A stretch of 64,000 nucleotides of DNA from Pseudozobellia sp. WGM2 (GTDB lineage: Bacteria; Bacteroidota; Bacteroidia; Flavobacteriales; Flavobacteriaceae), in assembly GCF_017810075.1 (NCBI RefSeq), contig NZ_JADNYK010000001.1, positions 62,001-126,000 of the forward strand. Reading direction: 5' to 3'. The notes beneath the pieces were generated by a model that worked only from the letters and a program-made list of their open reading frames with translations, had not been told where the DNA came from and did no database searches. A program made the position numbers and the translations under genes. This document shows, piece after piece, positions 1-8,693 of this stretch (the stretch's first letter is position 1; each line of letters begins with the position of its first letter).

Positions 1-32
1 TACATATATTAGCCGATTGGGCGGACTGTTCT

Positions 33-1058
33 TTACTGCTTCAATCTAAATGAGGCCATCACGGGAAAGTGATCTGAAAGTTTCTCGTCATAGTTTTTAT
101 GGGAAATAACCTTGAAATTATGGTCTGCTAGTATATAATCGATTCGAAGGGGAAACTGGAAGAGATTGTAGGTTCGTCCGAAACCTATACCTTTTTCAAT
201 AAATGAATCCTGACTTTCTCCCTTGAGCGCTTGATAAACATTAGAGAATTGAGTGTTGTTCATATCGGCACAAAGTATAATTGGGTGAGGACATTTTGCC
301 TTGTGGTCTTCAATCATCTTTGCTTGTTTTAACTGTCTTTTAAAACGTGTGCTCAATTTTTCATAAAGTTGTTCCGGTGACTTAGATCTAACATTGCCGG
401 AACCCGGAGTAATTCCTAATGATTGCATATGTACGTTATAAAATCTAATCGTATCATTTTTATATAAAATGTCTGCATACGAACCATTGTTTATGCTGTT
501 AGGAAAATGAATAATTTCGGCTTTAATAATAGGGTATTTTGAAAAAATACCAAGGTGTACTTTATCTCCCGATTGAATTCTTTTGACAAAACCATAGGGG
601 TAATCAAGAAAGGTTTCATCCATTCTGTACCCTACTTCTTGAAAGCCAATTATGTCAGGACTTTCTTTTTTAACAAAATCTTTAATTTTTTCATAGAGTC
701 CTAAACGATCAGAATCTCCATATACCTTAAAACCGTGTACATTGAAACTCATAACCTTTAAATTTTGGTCTTCTATCATTTCGGGATTGTTTCCGAATTT
801 AAAAAAGGTGTCCAATACAAAATAGCCTAAAATTAGTATGAATAAGGACAATAGCATCTGTCTTTTGAGCTGTAGCAGCCAATAGAGAAAAAACACAAGG
901 TTAATTATAACCAGAAGTGGTACAGAGAGGCTCAAGAAAGAAAGAAAAGAGAAAAACTCATCGGTTAGGTAGGGAATGGCACAAGCTAGCAATAGCAATG
1001 AAAATACAATCACATTTAGTGCGAAGACTATTTTGTTGAAAAGCGAAAGTCCCTTCAT
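33..1058 (-). CDS. Membrane-anchored endonuclease/exonuclease/phosphatase (EEP) family protein
   Basis: 341 residues. Three hydrophobic helices fill roughly residues 8-90, followed by an EEP fold from about residue 100. Visible EEP motifs are MSFNVHG, the GFQE metal-ligand segment, CADMNN and the terminal SDHFPV with the catalytic Asp-His. EEP enzymes cut phosphodiester bonds in nucleic acids or phospholipids; the substrate here cannot be read from sequence. The catalytic domain follows membrane helices, so it is membrane tethered. It is the last visible gene of a minus-strand run with mutL and two rhomboids, starting 3 bases after the stop of the upstream rhomboid gene, so co-transcription is likely. 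The ATG at 1058 is the start. Confidence 0.85.
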   Translation of the reverse strand: MKGLSLFNKIVFALNVIVFSLLLLACAIPYLTDEFFSFLSFLSLSVPLLVIINLVFFLYWLLQLKRQMLLSLFILILGYFVLDTFFKFGNNPEMIEDQNLKVMSFNVHGFKVYGDSDRLGLYEKIKDFVKKESPDIIGFQEVGYRMDETFLDYPYGFVKRIQSGDKVHLGIFSKYPIIKAEIIHFPNSINNGSYADILYKNDTIRFYNVHMQSLGITPGSGNVRSKSPEQLYEKLSTRFKRQLKQAKMIEDHKAKCPHPIILCADMNNTQFSNVYQALKGESQDSFIEKGIGFGRTYNLFQFPLRIDYILADHNFKVISHKNYDEKLSDHFPVMASFRLKQ

Positions 1059-1061
1059 TGC

Positions 1062-1928
1062 CTAATCCTCTTTTCCTGCCTTGAACAAAAAGTCTTTTTC
1101 GGCCTTAGACAAACTCTCGTAGCCCGATTTACTGATTTTGTCTAAAATAGCATCAATTTTCTTTTGTTGGGTTTGCTTATCGTATTTCGCTGAAGTACTT
1201 GTAGAAGGCCTTTGTTTTTTGTAAACCGTTTTCAGGGGAGATTTTTTTTCACTTTTTTTGAATAAGTTGGCTAGACCGTCAATAAACTTTGAGAACCCTT
1301 CACCAATATCAGTTCCTTTATAGAGCTGTCTAGCGTAAACATAGCCCAAGAGAGCACCTCCTAAATGGGCGATACGACCTCCAACATTGCCTCCCAGCGG
1401 TATCTGCACCAAATCCATTAAAACTACGAAGAGTCCGATTTGCCATAGTTTTACGTTGAAAAAGATAAGACGAACCTCTTGATTGGGTATATAGGTGCAA
1501 ACAAAAATTAAAACTGCCATAACACCTGCCGATGCTCCGATAAGAGATGCGTTGATGCCGACCAAGGTAGGGAAGATATTGTAGCTCAAAAGAAATAATA
1601 GACCTCCTAGAATGACTCCTAAAAAATAAATATTCAAAAAACGTTTACCGTCAAAAAGGTTTAAAACGATGCGACCGGCCACATAAAGAATGTACATATT
1701 CCATAAAATGTGAAAAATACCACCATGCAAGAAAGAGTAGGTAATCAATGACCAAGGTTGCATCAAGAAATCGAAAAAGTCTTTGGGTAGTGCGAACCAA
1801 TCTTCAACAGTAGGGCTGATCAATGCTGTGATTAGGCCCATGATGATGAACACAAGTACATTGATTGCAATCAGTTTTTCTGATACACTCAATCTAGCAT
1901 ATTGATATCTTAATCCTCCGTTCGTCAT
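1062..1928 (-). CDS. Rhomboid family intramembrane serine protease
   Basis: 288 residues with about six membrane helices. Rhomboids cut substrate transmembrane helices inside the bilayer using a Ser-His dyad. Here the GASAG motif puts the nucleophile at Ser133, His188 lies in the AHLGGALLG helix, and the oxyanion-side HGGIFHILWNMY segment has His73 and Asn77, so the active site is complete. A charged cytoplasmic tail of about 80 residues follows the last helix, rich in Lys, Ser and Thr; the other rhomboid lacks it. It lies 1 base downstream of the other rhomboid gene. The substrate is unknown. Confidence 0.9.
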   Translation of the reverse strand: MTNGGLRYQYARLSVSEKLIAINVLVFIIMGLITALISPTVEDWFALPKDFFDFLMQPWSLITYSFLHGGIFHILWNMYILYVAGRIVLNLFDGKRFLNIYFLGVILGGLLFLLSYNIFPTLVGINASLIGASAGVMAVLIFVCTYIPNQEVRLIFFNVKLWQIGLFVVLMDLVQIPLGGNVGGRIAHLGGALLGYVYARQLYKGTDIGEGFSKFIDGLANLFKKSEKKSPLKTVYKKQRPSTSTSAKYDKQTQQKKIDAILDKISKSGYESLSKAEKDFLFKAGKED

Positions 1929-1929
1929 A

Positions 1930-2664
1930 TTAATTCCACCGGTTGTTGTTAAACTGATTCTTTTTCCAATACCACATCATTAAAAATCCGAAGAGGGCGC
2001 CGCCAATATGGGCGAAATGTGCGATGCCTGTTGCCGTACCGGTGAAGCCAAAGAATAAATCACCTACAATCAAAAGCGGCACAAAATATTTGGCTTTAAT
2101 GGGTATGGGTAGAAATATAAGCATTAACTCGGCTTCTGAATAGGTGAATGCGAATGCTACCAAAACACCGTAAATAGCTCCTGAAGCTCCCACGGCAGGG
2201 GTGTTGAATGCGCTTAAAAAGCTATCGACCTTATCGGCACCAATTACGTTTTCCCAAGCAAGACTATATTGTCCGCCGGAAATAATATCCAAAATTTGGT
2301 TCTTATCAATTCCGCTATCTACAAGTGCTTGTAGCCCATCATTAAACATAAAGTAATTGACGCAGGAATGCAACAAGGCGGCTCCTAAACCTGCCGAGAA
2401 ATAAAAAAACAAGAATTTATTTCGGCCCCAAATTCTTTCCAAGGGAGTTCCAAAAGCATATAAAGCATACATGTTAAACAATATATGCATGAAACTGCCA
2501 TGCATAAACATATGTGTAACAATTTGCCACCACTGAAAATTGGGGTTCTCTGGGTACCATAAAGAAAACCAGGCATACATCTGTTCTCCGTAAAGCTGTG
2601 CGGCCACGAAAAATAGAATATTAATTATTAGCAGGTGTTTTACCGCTTCCGTCAGTCTTCCCAT
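1930..2664 (-). CDS. Rhomboid family intramembrane serine protease
   Basis: 244 residues, the second rhomboid of the tandem pair. The nucleophile is Ser161 in GASGAIYG, the general base is His219 in AHIGGALFG, and HGSFMHILFNMY supplies the conserved His/Asn segment (Asn64). Compared with its neighbour it has an insertion of about 40 residues between helices (roughly 105-150) and no long C-terminal tail, so the two are not a recent duplication. The ATG directly abuts the mutL stop, suggesting translational coupling in the mutL operon. Confidence 0.9.
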   Translation of the reverse strand: MGRLTEAVKHLLIINILFFVAAQLYGEQMYAWFSLWYPENPNFQWWQIVTHMFMHGSFMHILFNMYALYAFGTPLERIWGRNKFLFFYFSAGLGAALLHSCVNYFMFNDGLQALVDSGIDKNQILDIISGGQYSLAWENVIGADKVDSFLSAFNTPAVGASGAIYGVLVAFAFTYSEAELMLIFLPIPIKAKYFVPLLIVGDLFFGFTGTATGIAHFAHIGGALFGFLMMWYWKKNQFNNNRWN

Positions 2665-4518
2665 TTAAATGAATTTTTTATCGATATCACTCTCTGTGAT
2701 GGTAATGTATACCGGTTTGTTGAACGGACTCAGTGTTGCATCTGTACAGGCAAATAAGTCATTTACAAGCGCTAATTGCGATTTGCTGTCCAACACTTCG
2801 CCCGTTTTCACGGCTAGCGTCTTTGCCAAAGTTTTAGATAAAATATCGGTCTGCGAAAAACTTTCACCATTAATTTCCTGTTGATAGTCAGAAATCAATT
2901 GGTCCAATATCATACTAACTTCACTTTCCGTTACGAGCAAGGGTATTCCGGTAACCGTAAAGGATTCATCTTTAATATTATCAAATATGAAGCCAATGGA
3001 AACCAAAATACTCTCAATTTCTTTTAGCGTGTTTATTTCTGATGGTGTAAATGTCAATTGAAGTGGAAACAATAGCTGTTGGCTTACCGCTTCTTTAACC
3101 GTACTATTCTTTAAAAACTTTTCATACAGCACTCTTTGATGGGCCCTGCTCTGATCGATCACGACCATACCCGACTTGATGGTGGTAACTATATATTTTC
3201 TTCTGATTTGAAAAGTGGTCGCCAGGGCTTCCTGTACTTCTTTTTCATCGTCGAAGATGGAGCCCGTAATAGCTTCCGATTCAAAACTAATGCTATTGGC
3301 AGCATCGTTACTACCCATTCTTGACTCCATACCTACATAAAGACTTTCCCAACTTTTTGCAGGCTGCTTGTTATAGGAGGGTGTCATTTGGTTGCCCTTG
3401 CTCTGAATTTCTTGAAACGGATTAAAGTCGGCATCAACCGTTACTTTCGGCTGAACGACCGATTTATTTTTAAACTCATAAGGAGTTTGAAGATTGGGGT
3501 CATGGTCGAAATCAAGGGCCGGTGCTACATTGAATTGCCCAAGACTATGTTTTATTGTTGAGCGCAAAATAGCATATAGCGTATGTTCGTCGTCAAATTT
3601 TACTTCCGTTTTGGTGGGGTGTATATTAATGTCTATGGATGCAGGATCTACCTCTAAATACAAAAAGTAGCCAGGAAAAGAATCCGCTTTAATGAGTCCT
3701 TCAAAAGCCGCTACTACTGCATGGTGCAAGTACGGACTTTTAATAAAGCGATTGTTGACAAAGAAAAACTGTTCCCCACGGCTTTTCTTCGCAAATTCGG
3801 GTTTTGTGATAAAACCTTTAATCTTGACAATAGGGGTTTCCTCTTCGACCGGCACTAACTTCTCATTGGTGCGTGATCCAAAAATATTTACGATTCTTTT
3901 GCGATAATTATCTGAGGGCAGATTAAAGAGTTCACTGCCATTATTATAGAAATGAAAAGCAACGCTGGGGTGTGCCAAAGCTACTCGATGAAATTCATCG
4001 GTAATATGGCGGAGTTCAACTTGGTTCGATTTCAAAAAATTACGACGTGCCGGTATATTGAAAAACAAATTTTTCACCGCCATCGAAGTTCCTTTTGGGG
4101 TTACGGTCACTTCTTGAGAAACCACCTCGCTACCCTCTATTTTCAAATGGGTGCCCACTTCATCCGATTCGGGCTTGGTCTGCATTTCTACATGTGCGAT
4201 TGCTGCAATTGATGCCAGTGCTTCACCTCTAAACCCTTTAGTATTCAAATTAAAGAGGTCTTCCGCCTTCTGTATTTTTGAGGTGGCGTGTCTTTCAAAA
4301 CTCAAGCGTGCATCGGTAGTGCTCATACCTGAACCGTCATCAACTACTTGAATAAGGGCCTTTCCTCCATCTTTTACAATCAGTTTTATGACGCTAGCGC
4401 CGGCATCCAGAGCGTTTTCCAATAATTCTTTAACTACAGAAGCAGGCCGCTGTACCACTTCGCCCGCCGCGATTTGGTTGGCTACGTGGTCCGGTAAGAG
4501 TTTTATGATATCCGCCAT
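2665..4518 (-). CDS. mutL: DNA mismatch repair protein MutL, endonuclease motifs degenerate
   Basis: 617 residues. The GHKL ATPase domain is intact: ELLENALDAGAS (residues 31-42), DDGSGM (60-65), RHATSKI, GFRGEALASI (95-104) and the GTSMAVKNLFFNIPARR lid. A linker (about 340-425) joins it to a C-terminal dimerisation domain. In nicking MutL proteins that domain carries DQHA(X)2E(X)4E, an ACxxAxK-type helix and CPHGRP. Here the matching segments read DQSRAHQR (455-462), AKTLAVKTG (565-573) and SPFNKP (597-602), so the Cys and His metal ligands are absent. By sequence it should be a matchmaker without nuclease activity. The start overlaps the stop of the upstream small membrane-protein gene (TAATG). 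Confidence 0.95.
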   Translation of the reverse strand: MADIIKLLPDHVANQIAAGEVVQRPASVVKELLENALDAGASVIKLIVKDGGKALIQVVDDGSGMSTTDARLSFERHATSKIQKAEDLFNLNTKGFRGEALASIAAIAHVEMQTKPESDEVGTHLKIEGSEVVSQEVTVTPKGTSMAVKNLFFNIPARRNFLKSNQVELRHITDEFHRVALAHPSVAFHFYNNGSELFNLPSDNYRKRIVNIFGSRTNEKLVPVEEETPIVKIKGFITKPEFAKKSRGEQFFFVNNRFIKSPYLHHAVVAAFEGLIKADSFPGYFLYLEVDPASIDINIHPTKTEVKFDDEHTLYAILRSTIKHSLGQFNVAPALDFDHDPNLQTPYEFKNKSVVQPKVTVDADFNPFQEIQSKGNQMTPSYNKQPAKSWESLYVGMESRMGSNDAANSISFESEAITGSIFDDEKEVQEALATTFQIRRKYIVTTIKSGMVVIDQSRAHQRVLYEKFLKNSTVKEAVSQQLLFPLQLTFTPSEINTLKEIESILVSIGFIFDNIKDESFTVTGIPLLVTESEVSMILDQLISDYQQEINGESFSQTDILSKTLAKTLAVKTGEVLDSKSQLALVNDLFACTDATLSPFNKPVYITITESDIDKKFI

Positions 4519-4817
4519 TATTTCGGAAAGAATATAGAGAGGTCGAAATCTAGTATAAACAAGACTATCAATACTAAAATTCCTACAATGACCAACATTC
4601 TAATTTTCAGATTTCTATCACCTTCACGTCTCATATCGGCCATGGCATTGCCAAATTTGCCTTTAATGCCCCTTGGTGAATTTAGGGTGCTGCGGAACTG
4701 GTCAAATTTCGGTTCAATTTTAAACGGATTGCCTTTTCCCTTGTCGTCGTAGTAACGCGGGGAATATTCGAACTTCTTGTTCCGTTTAAGTCTCGTAAAT
4801 TTACTCAGCATTCCCAT
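4518..4817 (-). CDS. Small single-pass membrane protein between ribH and mutL (function unknown)
   Basis: About 99 residues from the ATG at 4817; ATGs at 4826 and 4811 are alternatives. The N-terminal 70 residues are basic and polar. A single hydrophobic helix near the C-terminus (about IRMLVIVGILVLIVLFILDF) ends in SIFFPK. I recognise no catalytic motif. Proteins of this kind in flavobacteria are sometimes labelled riboflavin synthase subunit beta because ribH lies next door, but nothing in the sequence resembles a riboflavin enzyme. Its stop overlaps the mutL start, so it is probably the first gene of the mutL-rhomboid operon. A TAACTTTG promoter-like box lies at 4824-4831 on the same strand; it overlaps the 4826 ATG, which favours a downstream start. 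Confidence 0.7.
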   Translation of the reverse strand: MGMLSKFTRLKRNKKFEYSPRYYDDKGKGNPFKIEPKFDQFRSTLNSPRGIKGKFGNAMADMRREGDRNLKIRMLVIVGILVLIVLFILDFDLSIFFPK

Positions 4818-4978
4818 AATCTTCAAAGTTACTTAAAATCAAAAAATATGCCCCATGGGCAAGGCCAAAATTTGTTAAAAGAGGTTTTGATAGAAATGTT
4901 TAAAACGTAGGCAAATACCAGGCCTTTCGACATCACTACAATCTTTGAATAGGAAAAATCGAAATAAGCAATTTGAGG

Positions 4979-5461
4979 CTATTGCCCGAGAATCGCCATC
5001 TTTATGGCTGCAATAGCGGCTTCAGTACCTTTGTTGCCATGCTTACCGCCACTTCGTTCGCGGGCTTGTTGCATGTTGTTGTCGGTAAGAACACAAAAGA
5101 TTACCGGTATGTCAGATTGAACGTTCAAATCTTTTATTCCTTGCGCGGTAGCGCTACAAACAAAGTCAAAATGTTTCGTCTCACCCTGAATAACGCTTCC
5201 TATGGCAATAACGGCATCGAGTTCTTGGGTAGCAATCATTTTTTTACATCCAAAAGTCAGCTCAAAACTGCCGGGCACGTTCCAACGGATAATATTATTC
5301 TCCAGAGCACCACAATCGATAAGAGCGTCATGCGCCCCGGAAAAAAGACCTTCGGTAATTTCTTCGTTCCATTCGGCAACCACAACGCCAAATTTTAAAT
5401 TCTTTGCGTTAGGAACAGTTGTCTTATCATAGACCGATAAGTTTTTGTTTGCCGTAGCCAT
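4979..5461 (-). CDS. ribH: 6,7-dimethyl-8-ribityllumazine synthase
   Basis: 160 residues, the usual size. This enzyme condenses 5-amino-6-ribitylamino-uracil with 3,4-dihydroxy-2-butanone 4-phosphate in the penultimate step of riboflavin synthesis, normally in 60-mer or pentameric shells. Diagnostic segments are WNEEIT (Trp stacking on the pyrimidine), VPGSFELTFG, the GSVIQGETKHFDFVC phosphate/catalytic loop with its conserved His, and the RSGGKHGNKGTEAA C-terminal phosphate site. The start overlaps the stop of the upstream TPR gene by one base (TAATG), so the two are coupled. No FMN riboswitch is apparent, and no other riboflavin genes are in the window. Confidence 0.97.
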   Translation of the reverse strand: MATANKNLSVYDKTTVPNAKNLKFGVVVAEWNEEITEGLFSGAHDALIDCGALENNIIRWNVPGSFELTFGCKKMIATQELDAVIAIGSVIQGETKHFDFVCSATAQGIKDLNVQSDIPVIFCVLTDNNMQQARERSGGKHGNKGTEAAIAAIKMAILGQ

Positions 5462-6228
5462 TATTTGGTGCTTTTCGCCATACCGATGAAAGCATCGATG
5501 GTGCTAGCTTCATCAGATGAAGCATACTGGTCTTTGATTTGCTGAAAGTACTGTAAAGCTTTTTCTTTTTGACCTAAATCTAGTGCGGTTACACCTGCTT
5601 TATAGAGAAATTTTGGGGCTGTGAAACTATTGTCGCTATGTTTTAAAGCTTTATCGTAAAAGTCTAAAGCTTCCTCGGGTTGATCCAATTGCATGAATGC
5701 ATCCCCTAGGCCACCTTTTGCCAAGGCACCCAATATGTCGTCTTCTGCATTAAAATCTTCTAAATGAGAAATGGCTTCTTGGTATTTCTGCATGTTCAAA
5801 TAGGCCATACCGGCAGAATAGTTGGCGAGATTGGCAGCTTTAGTGCCACTGTACTCATCGATAATGTCTAAAAACCCGTATTTACCCTCGGCACCGTTCA
5901 ACGCTAAATTGTAAAGGGAGTCTTTAGCGGATGCGCTATTGATTGCTTGGTCAAAATACTGTTGAGGATAGTACATTTCATTGGTTGCACTAGCTTCTTT
6001 GGGCTTTTCAACAAATTGAACATACGCCAAATAGCCAAGAACACCTACGGCTATCACACCGATTATGCCCAAAATGTAGTTTTGATTAGAAGCTACCCAC
6101 TCCTCGGTTTTCGAGGCGCTCTCATCTAAAGAGCTAAATACCTCGGCCGTTGCGCTTTCCTGCTCCACAATTTCTTGCTCCTCTTCTTTGTTCTTTGGTT
6201 TAAAACCGCGCTTCTTGTATGTAGCCAT
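5461..6228 (-). CDS. TPR-repeat membrane-anchored protein (YfgM-like)
   Basis: 255 residues. A charged N-terminus with a Lys/Glu-rich stretch leads to one transmembrane helix (about residues 51-70, NYILGIIGVIAVGVLGYLAY), followed by several tetratricopeptide repeats (about 95-245; for example AKGGLGDAFMQLDQPEEALD). The layout matches YfgM-type ancillary proteins of the secretion/periplasmic chaperone network, with TPRs outside the cytoplasm. That function is inferred from architecture only. It starts the operon with ribH. A TATTTTTG -7 box lies at 6250-6257 upstream, back to back with one facing recF. Confidence 0.85.
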   Translation of the reverse strand: MATYKKRGFKPKNKEEEQEIVEQESATAEVFSSLDESASKTEEWVASNQNYILGIIGVIAVGVLGYLAYVQFVEKPKEASATNEMYYPQQYFDQAINSASAKDSLYNLALNGAEGKYGFLDIIDEYSGTKAANLANYSAGMAYLNMQKYQEAISHLEDFNAEDDILGALAKGGLGDAFMQLDQPEEALDFYDKALKHSDNSFTAPKFLYKAGVTALDLGQKEKALQYFQQIKDQYASSDEASTIDAFIGMAKSTK

Positions 6229-6249
6229 TTTGTTTTTTTATAGGTCGCG

Positions 6250-6257
6250 CAAAAATA
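6250..6257 (-). promoter_or_regulatory. Bacteroidota -7 promoter box (TATTTTTG) for the TPR-ribH operon
   Basis: The minus strand reads TATTTTTG, an exact match to the Bacteroidota -7 consensus TAnnTTTG, 22 bases from the ATG at 6228. No clear TTTG is seen 19 bases upstream, so the -33 element is weak or absent. Confidence 0.5.
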
Positions 6258-6293
6258 AAGTTTTTATCGAAAAACTAAAGGGTATTTATTCGT

Positions 6294-6301
6294 TATTTTT
6301 G
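6294..6301 (+). promoter_or_regulatory. Bacteroidota -7 promoter box (TATTTTTG) for the recF operon
   Basis: TATTTTTG on the plus strand, 42 bases before the recF ATG at 6344 and in the same divergent spacer as the box facing the TPR gene. No good -33 TTTG at the expected spacing was found. Confidence 0.45.
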
Positions 6302-6343
6302 ATGTTTCCATAATCAACAGGAGTTAAATAGGCAATATCGCAT

Positions 6344-7426
6344 ATGATTTTAAAAAAATTGTCCCTTATAAATTACAAGAATTTTGATTCGAAGAATTTT
6401 GAGCTCGACGATAAGATCAATTGTTTTGTAGGTGCCAATGGTATTGGAAAAACCAATGTACTCGATGCCGTGTACCATCTTTCTTTTGGTAAAAGCTATT
6501 TCAACCCCATCTCTACACAGAACATTAAACATGGGGAAGAGTTTTTCGTTATTGATGGCGAGTTTGAGAAAGAGGATAGGGAAGAAAAAGTAGTTTGTAG
6601 CCTTAAAAAAGGGACAAAAAAAATAATCAAACGAAATGGAAAGGCATACGATAGGTTGTCCGATCACATAGGTCTTTTGCCCCTAGTGATGATTTCACCA
6701 TCTGATCGTGATTTGATTATTGAAGGCAGTGACACCAGAAGAAAGTTCATTGATGGCGTCATTGCACAATCTGATAAGAAGTATTTGAAAGATTTGATCA
6801 AATATAATAAGGTGCTTGCCCAACGAAATTCATTGTTGAAGTACTTTGCCGTTAACAGAACCTTTGATAGTACCACCCTTTCCGTTTATAATGATCAATT
6901 ACATGGCTACGGAACGGATATTTTTAATAAAAGAGTAGCATTTTTAGAAGCGTTCATTCCTATTTTTCAAGAGCAGCATCAAATAATTACCGGGAACAAT
7001 GAAAAGGTTTCTTTAGTTTATGAAAGTAAATTGTTGAATGACGATTTGTCTAGGTTGTTAGAAGATAATGTTGATAAAGATAGGGCGTTGCAGTACACCT
7101 CGGTAGGCACTCACAAAGATGACCTAAGTTTTCAGATAGAAGAGCACCCTATAAAGAAATTTGGTAGTCAAGGTCAACAAAAATCGTTTTTGATAGCTTT
7201 GAAATTTGCACAATTTCAGTTTATAAAAGAACAATCAAATACGACACCAATCTTGTTATTGGATGATATATTCGATAAGTTGGATGAGCACCGTGTATCT
7301 CATATCGTGGCGTTGGTGAACAATGAGAATTTTGGACAGATATTTATTAGCGATACTCATGCCGACCGAACCGAAGAGGTGGTGAAACAAATACATCAAT
7401 CCTATAAAATATTCAAAATGGGATAA
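6344..7426 (+). CDS. recF: DNA replication and repair protein RecF
   Basis: 360 residues, normal for the family. RecF is an SMC-like ATPase that, with RecO and RecR, loads RecA at single-strand gaps. The Walker A loop is GANGIGKTN near residue 32, the ABC-type signature is GSQGQQKS near 270, and Walker B plus D-loop is [11 protein letters not shown] near 305-315. A conserved Thr/Asp-rich segment (VGTHKDDL) precedes the signature. It heads a plus-strand run with a lipocalin-like lipoprotein and a DUF721 gene. No dnaA or dnaN, its usual partners in other phyla, is in the window. Confidence 0.97.
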   Translation: MILKKLSLINYKNFDSKNFELDDKINCFVGANGIGKTNVLDAVYHLSFGKSYFNPISTQNIKHGEEFFVIDGEFEKEDREEKVVCSLKKGTKKIIKRNGKAYDRLSDHIGLLPLVMISPSDRDLIIEGSDTRRKFIDGVIAQSDKKYLKDLIKYNKVLAQRNSLLKYFAVNRTFDSTTLSVYNDQLHGYGTDIFNKRVAFLEAFIPIFQEQHQIITGNNEKVSLVYESKLLNDDLSRLLEDNVDKDRALQYTSVGTHKDDLSFQIEEHPIKKFGSQGQQKSFLIALKFAQFQFIKEQSNTTPILLLDDIFDKLDEHRVSHIVALVNNENFGQIFISDTHADRTEEVVKQIHQSYKIFKMG

Positions 7427-7484
7427 GGGTTGAGAAATGTGGATCTTGTAGCGAATTCAATAATATTAACGGTAGATTTCAAAT

Positions 7485-7904
7485 ATGCAGCGGATTATTT
7501 TTTTAGGTTTGTTAATCCTTTTGGGGGCATGTTCCAGCAAAGTCTCAAAGGAAGATTTGGGTCTTTTAAATGGCTATTGGGAGATTAGTAAGGTGACCTT
7601 TCCTGATGGAAACATTAAAGAGTATAACGTAAATACAAGTGTCGATTTTATTATGCTCGAAGATTTAAAGGGATATAGAAAAAAAATGCAACCCAATCTA
7701 TCGGGCACCTACAGAACTTCAGATGATGCTGAGTCATTTGTAGTTGCTGAAACCGACGATTCATTTGCCATTCACTATAAGACAGATCTTAGTGAATGGA
7801 CGGAAGTTATAGAGACCCTTCAAAAAAATACTTTTTCGGTAACGAACGAAGAAGGTATACGTTACGATTATAAACGCTTTGAACCGATTTCAATACCACA
7901 GTGA
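7485..7904 (+). CDS. Lipocalin-like lipoprotein
   Basis: 139 residues. A signal peptide ends in a lipobox (LLILLGAC, Cys16), so the mature protein should be lipidated. The rest is a short beta-rich domain beginning LNGYWEISKVTFPDG, which resembles the lipocalin-like (DUF4923/lipocalin_4 type) fold common in flavobacteria; GxW near the N-terminus fits. No ligand can be inferred. The stop codon shares an A with the next ATG (TGATG at 7902-7906), indicating coupling to the DciA-like gene. The placement between recF and dciA is a conserved-looking oddity rather than a functional clue. Confidence 0.75.
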   Translation: MQRIIFLGLLILLGACSSKVSKEDLGLLNGYWEISKVTFPDGNIKEYNVNTSVDFIMLEDLKGYRKKMQPNLSGTYRTSDDAESFVVAETDDSFAIHYKTDLSEWTEVIETLQKNTFSVTNEEGIRYDYKRFEPISIPQ

Positions 7905-8200
7905 TGGCGAAGAGAAAAAATGATAACCTGAGTATGGGTGAGGCCTTAAATGAATTCATTAAGGAAAACTGTTTGCAACATGGTATGGATAAAGTAGATG
8001 TGCGTGAGGCTTGGCAGAACCTTATGGGGAATGGGGTAAATAACTATACTACCGGAATAGAACTTAGAGGGGAAACCCTCTTCGTGGCACTTTCATCTTC
8101 CGTTCTTCGTGAAGAATTAAGCTTGGGTAAAACCAAGATTGTGACTATGCTCAACGAAGAATTGGGTAAAGATCTTGTGAAGAAATTGGTATTAAGATAA
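7904..8200 (+). CDS. DUF721 / DciA-like protein
   Basis: 98 residues from the ATG at 7904; a GTG at 7901 would add one residue but overlaps the previous stop more. The KRKNDNLSMGEALNEFIKE start, the central VREAWQNLMG and the ELSLGKTKIVTMLNEELG tail match DUF721, whose best-known member DciA is the ancestral loader of the replicative helicase DnaB. Its linkage with recF fits a replication role, but DUF721 proteins differ in architecture and helicase loading is inferred for this one. A strong hairpin begins at the stop codon and ends transcription. Confidence 0.8.
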   Translation: MAKRKNDNLSMGEALNEFIKENCLQHGMDKVDVREAWQNLMGNGVNNYTTGIELRGETLFVALSSSVLREELSLGKTKIVTMLNEELGKDLVKKLVLR

Positions 8201-8237
8201 AAGACCATTACCGAAAAGATTTCGAATAATGGTCTTT
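8200..8237. terminator. Bidirectional hairpin terminator between dciA-like gene and ndk
   Basis: An 11-base arm (8200-8210) pairs perfectly with 8227-8237, and an inner CGAAA/TTTCG stem (8212-8216 with 8220-8224) extends it. A/T-rich flanks on both sides give U-runs for both converging genes. Confidence 0.85.
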
Positions 8238-8258
8238 CTATAAAATTCTCGGAAAAGT

Positions 8259-8678
8259 TTAGTAAACTTCGCGGCCTGAAAAGTGAAATGCACCTTCAAT
8301 GGCAGCATTTTCATCGCTGTCAGAACCGTGTACCGCATTTTCGGCAATATCTGTGGCGAACAATTTTCTGATTGTGCCCTCAGCAGCATCAGCGGGATTG
8401 GTGGCACCGATCAAAGCTCTAAAATCTTCAACGGCATTGTCTTTTTCAAGAATGGCGGCAACGATTGGGCCTCGTGTCATGAATTCGACCAAATCTGCAA
8501 AAAACGGACGTTCTTTGTGTATGGCGTAGAACTCTTGTGCATCTCGAGTGCTTAATTGCGTATATTTCATAGCGACAATCTTAAAGCCTGCAGAGGTTAT
8601 TTTTTCTAGAATAGCCCCTATGTGTCCGTTTTCAACGGCATCCGGCTTAATCATTGTAAACGTTCTGTTTGTAGTCAT
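8259..8678 (-). CDS. ndk: Nucleoside diphosphate kinase
   Basis: 139 residues from the ATG at 8678, matching the family's usual 140; an upstream TTG would add six atypical residues. Ndk transfers the gamma-phosphate of ATP to other NDPs through a phosphohistidine. The N-terminus [17 protein letters not shown] is classical, the Arg-rich ATP site lies in [11 protein letters not shown], and the active-site His sits in [12 protein letters not shown] near the C-terminus. The gene is monocistronic, flanked by a bidirectional terminator and by its own promoter at 8694-8724. Confidence 0.97.
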   Translation of the reverse strand: MTTNRTFTMIKPDAVENGHIGAILEKITSAGFKIVAMKYTQLSTRDAQEFYAIHKERPFFADLVEFMTRGPIVAAILEKDNAVEDFRALIGATNPADAAEGTIRKLFATDIAENAVHGSDSDENAAIEGAFHFSGREVY

Positions 8679-8693
8679 TTTGAAAATTTTGTG

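Noticed and set aside
4518-4817. Assignment of the small membrane protein as a riboflavin synthase subunit
   Set aside because: It has a transmembrane helix and no similarity to riboflavin enzymes; the label arises only from proximity to ribH.
4973-5398. 141-codon plus-strand open frame over ribH
   Set aside because: Antisense to a fully conserved lumazine synthase; it shows no domain or signal of its own.
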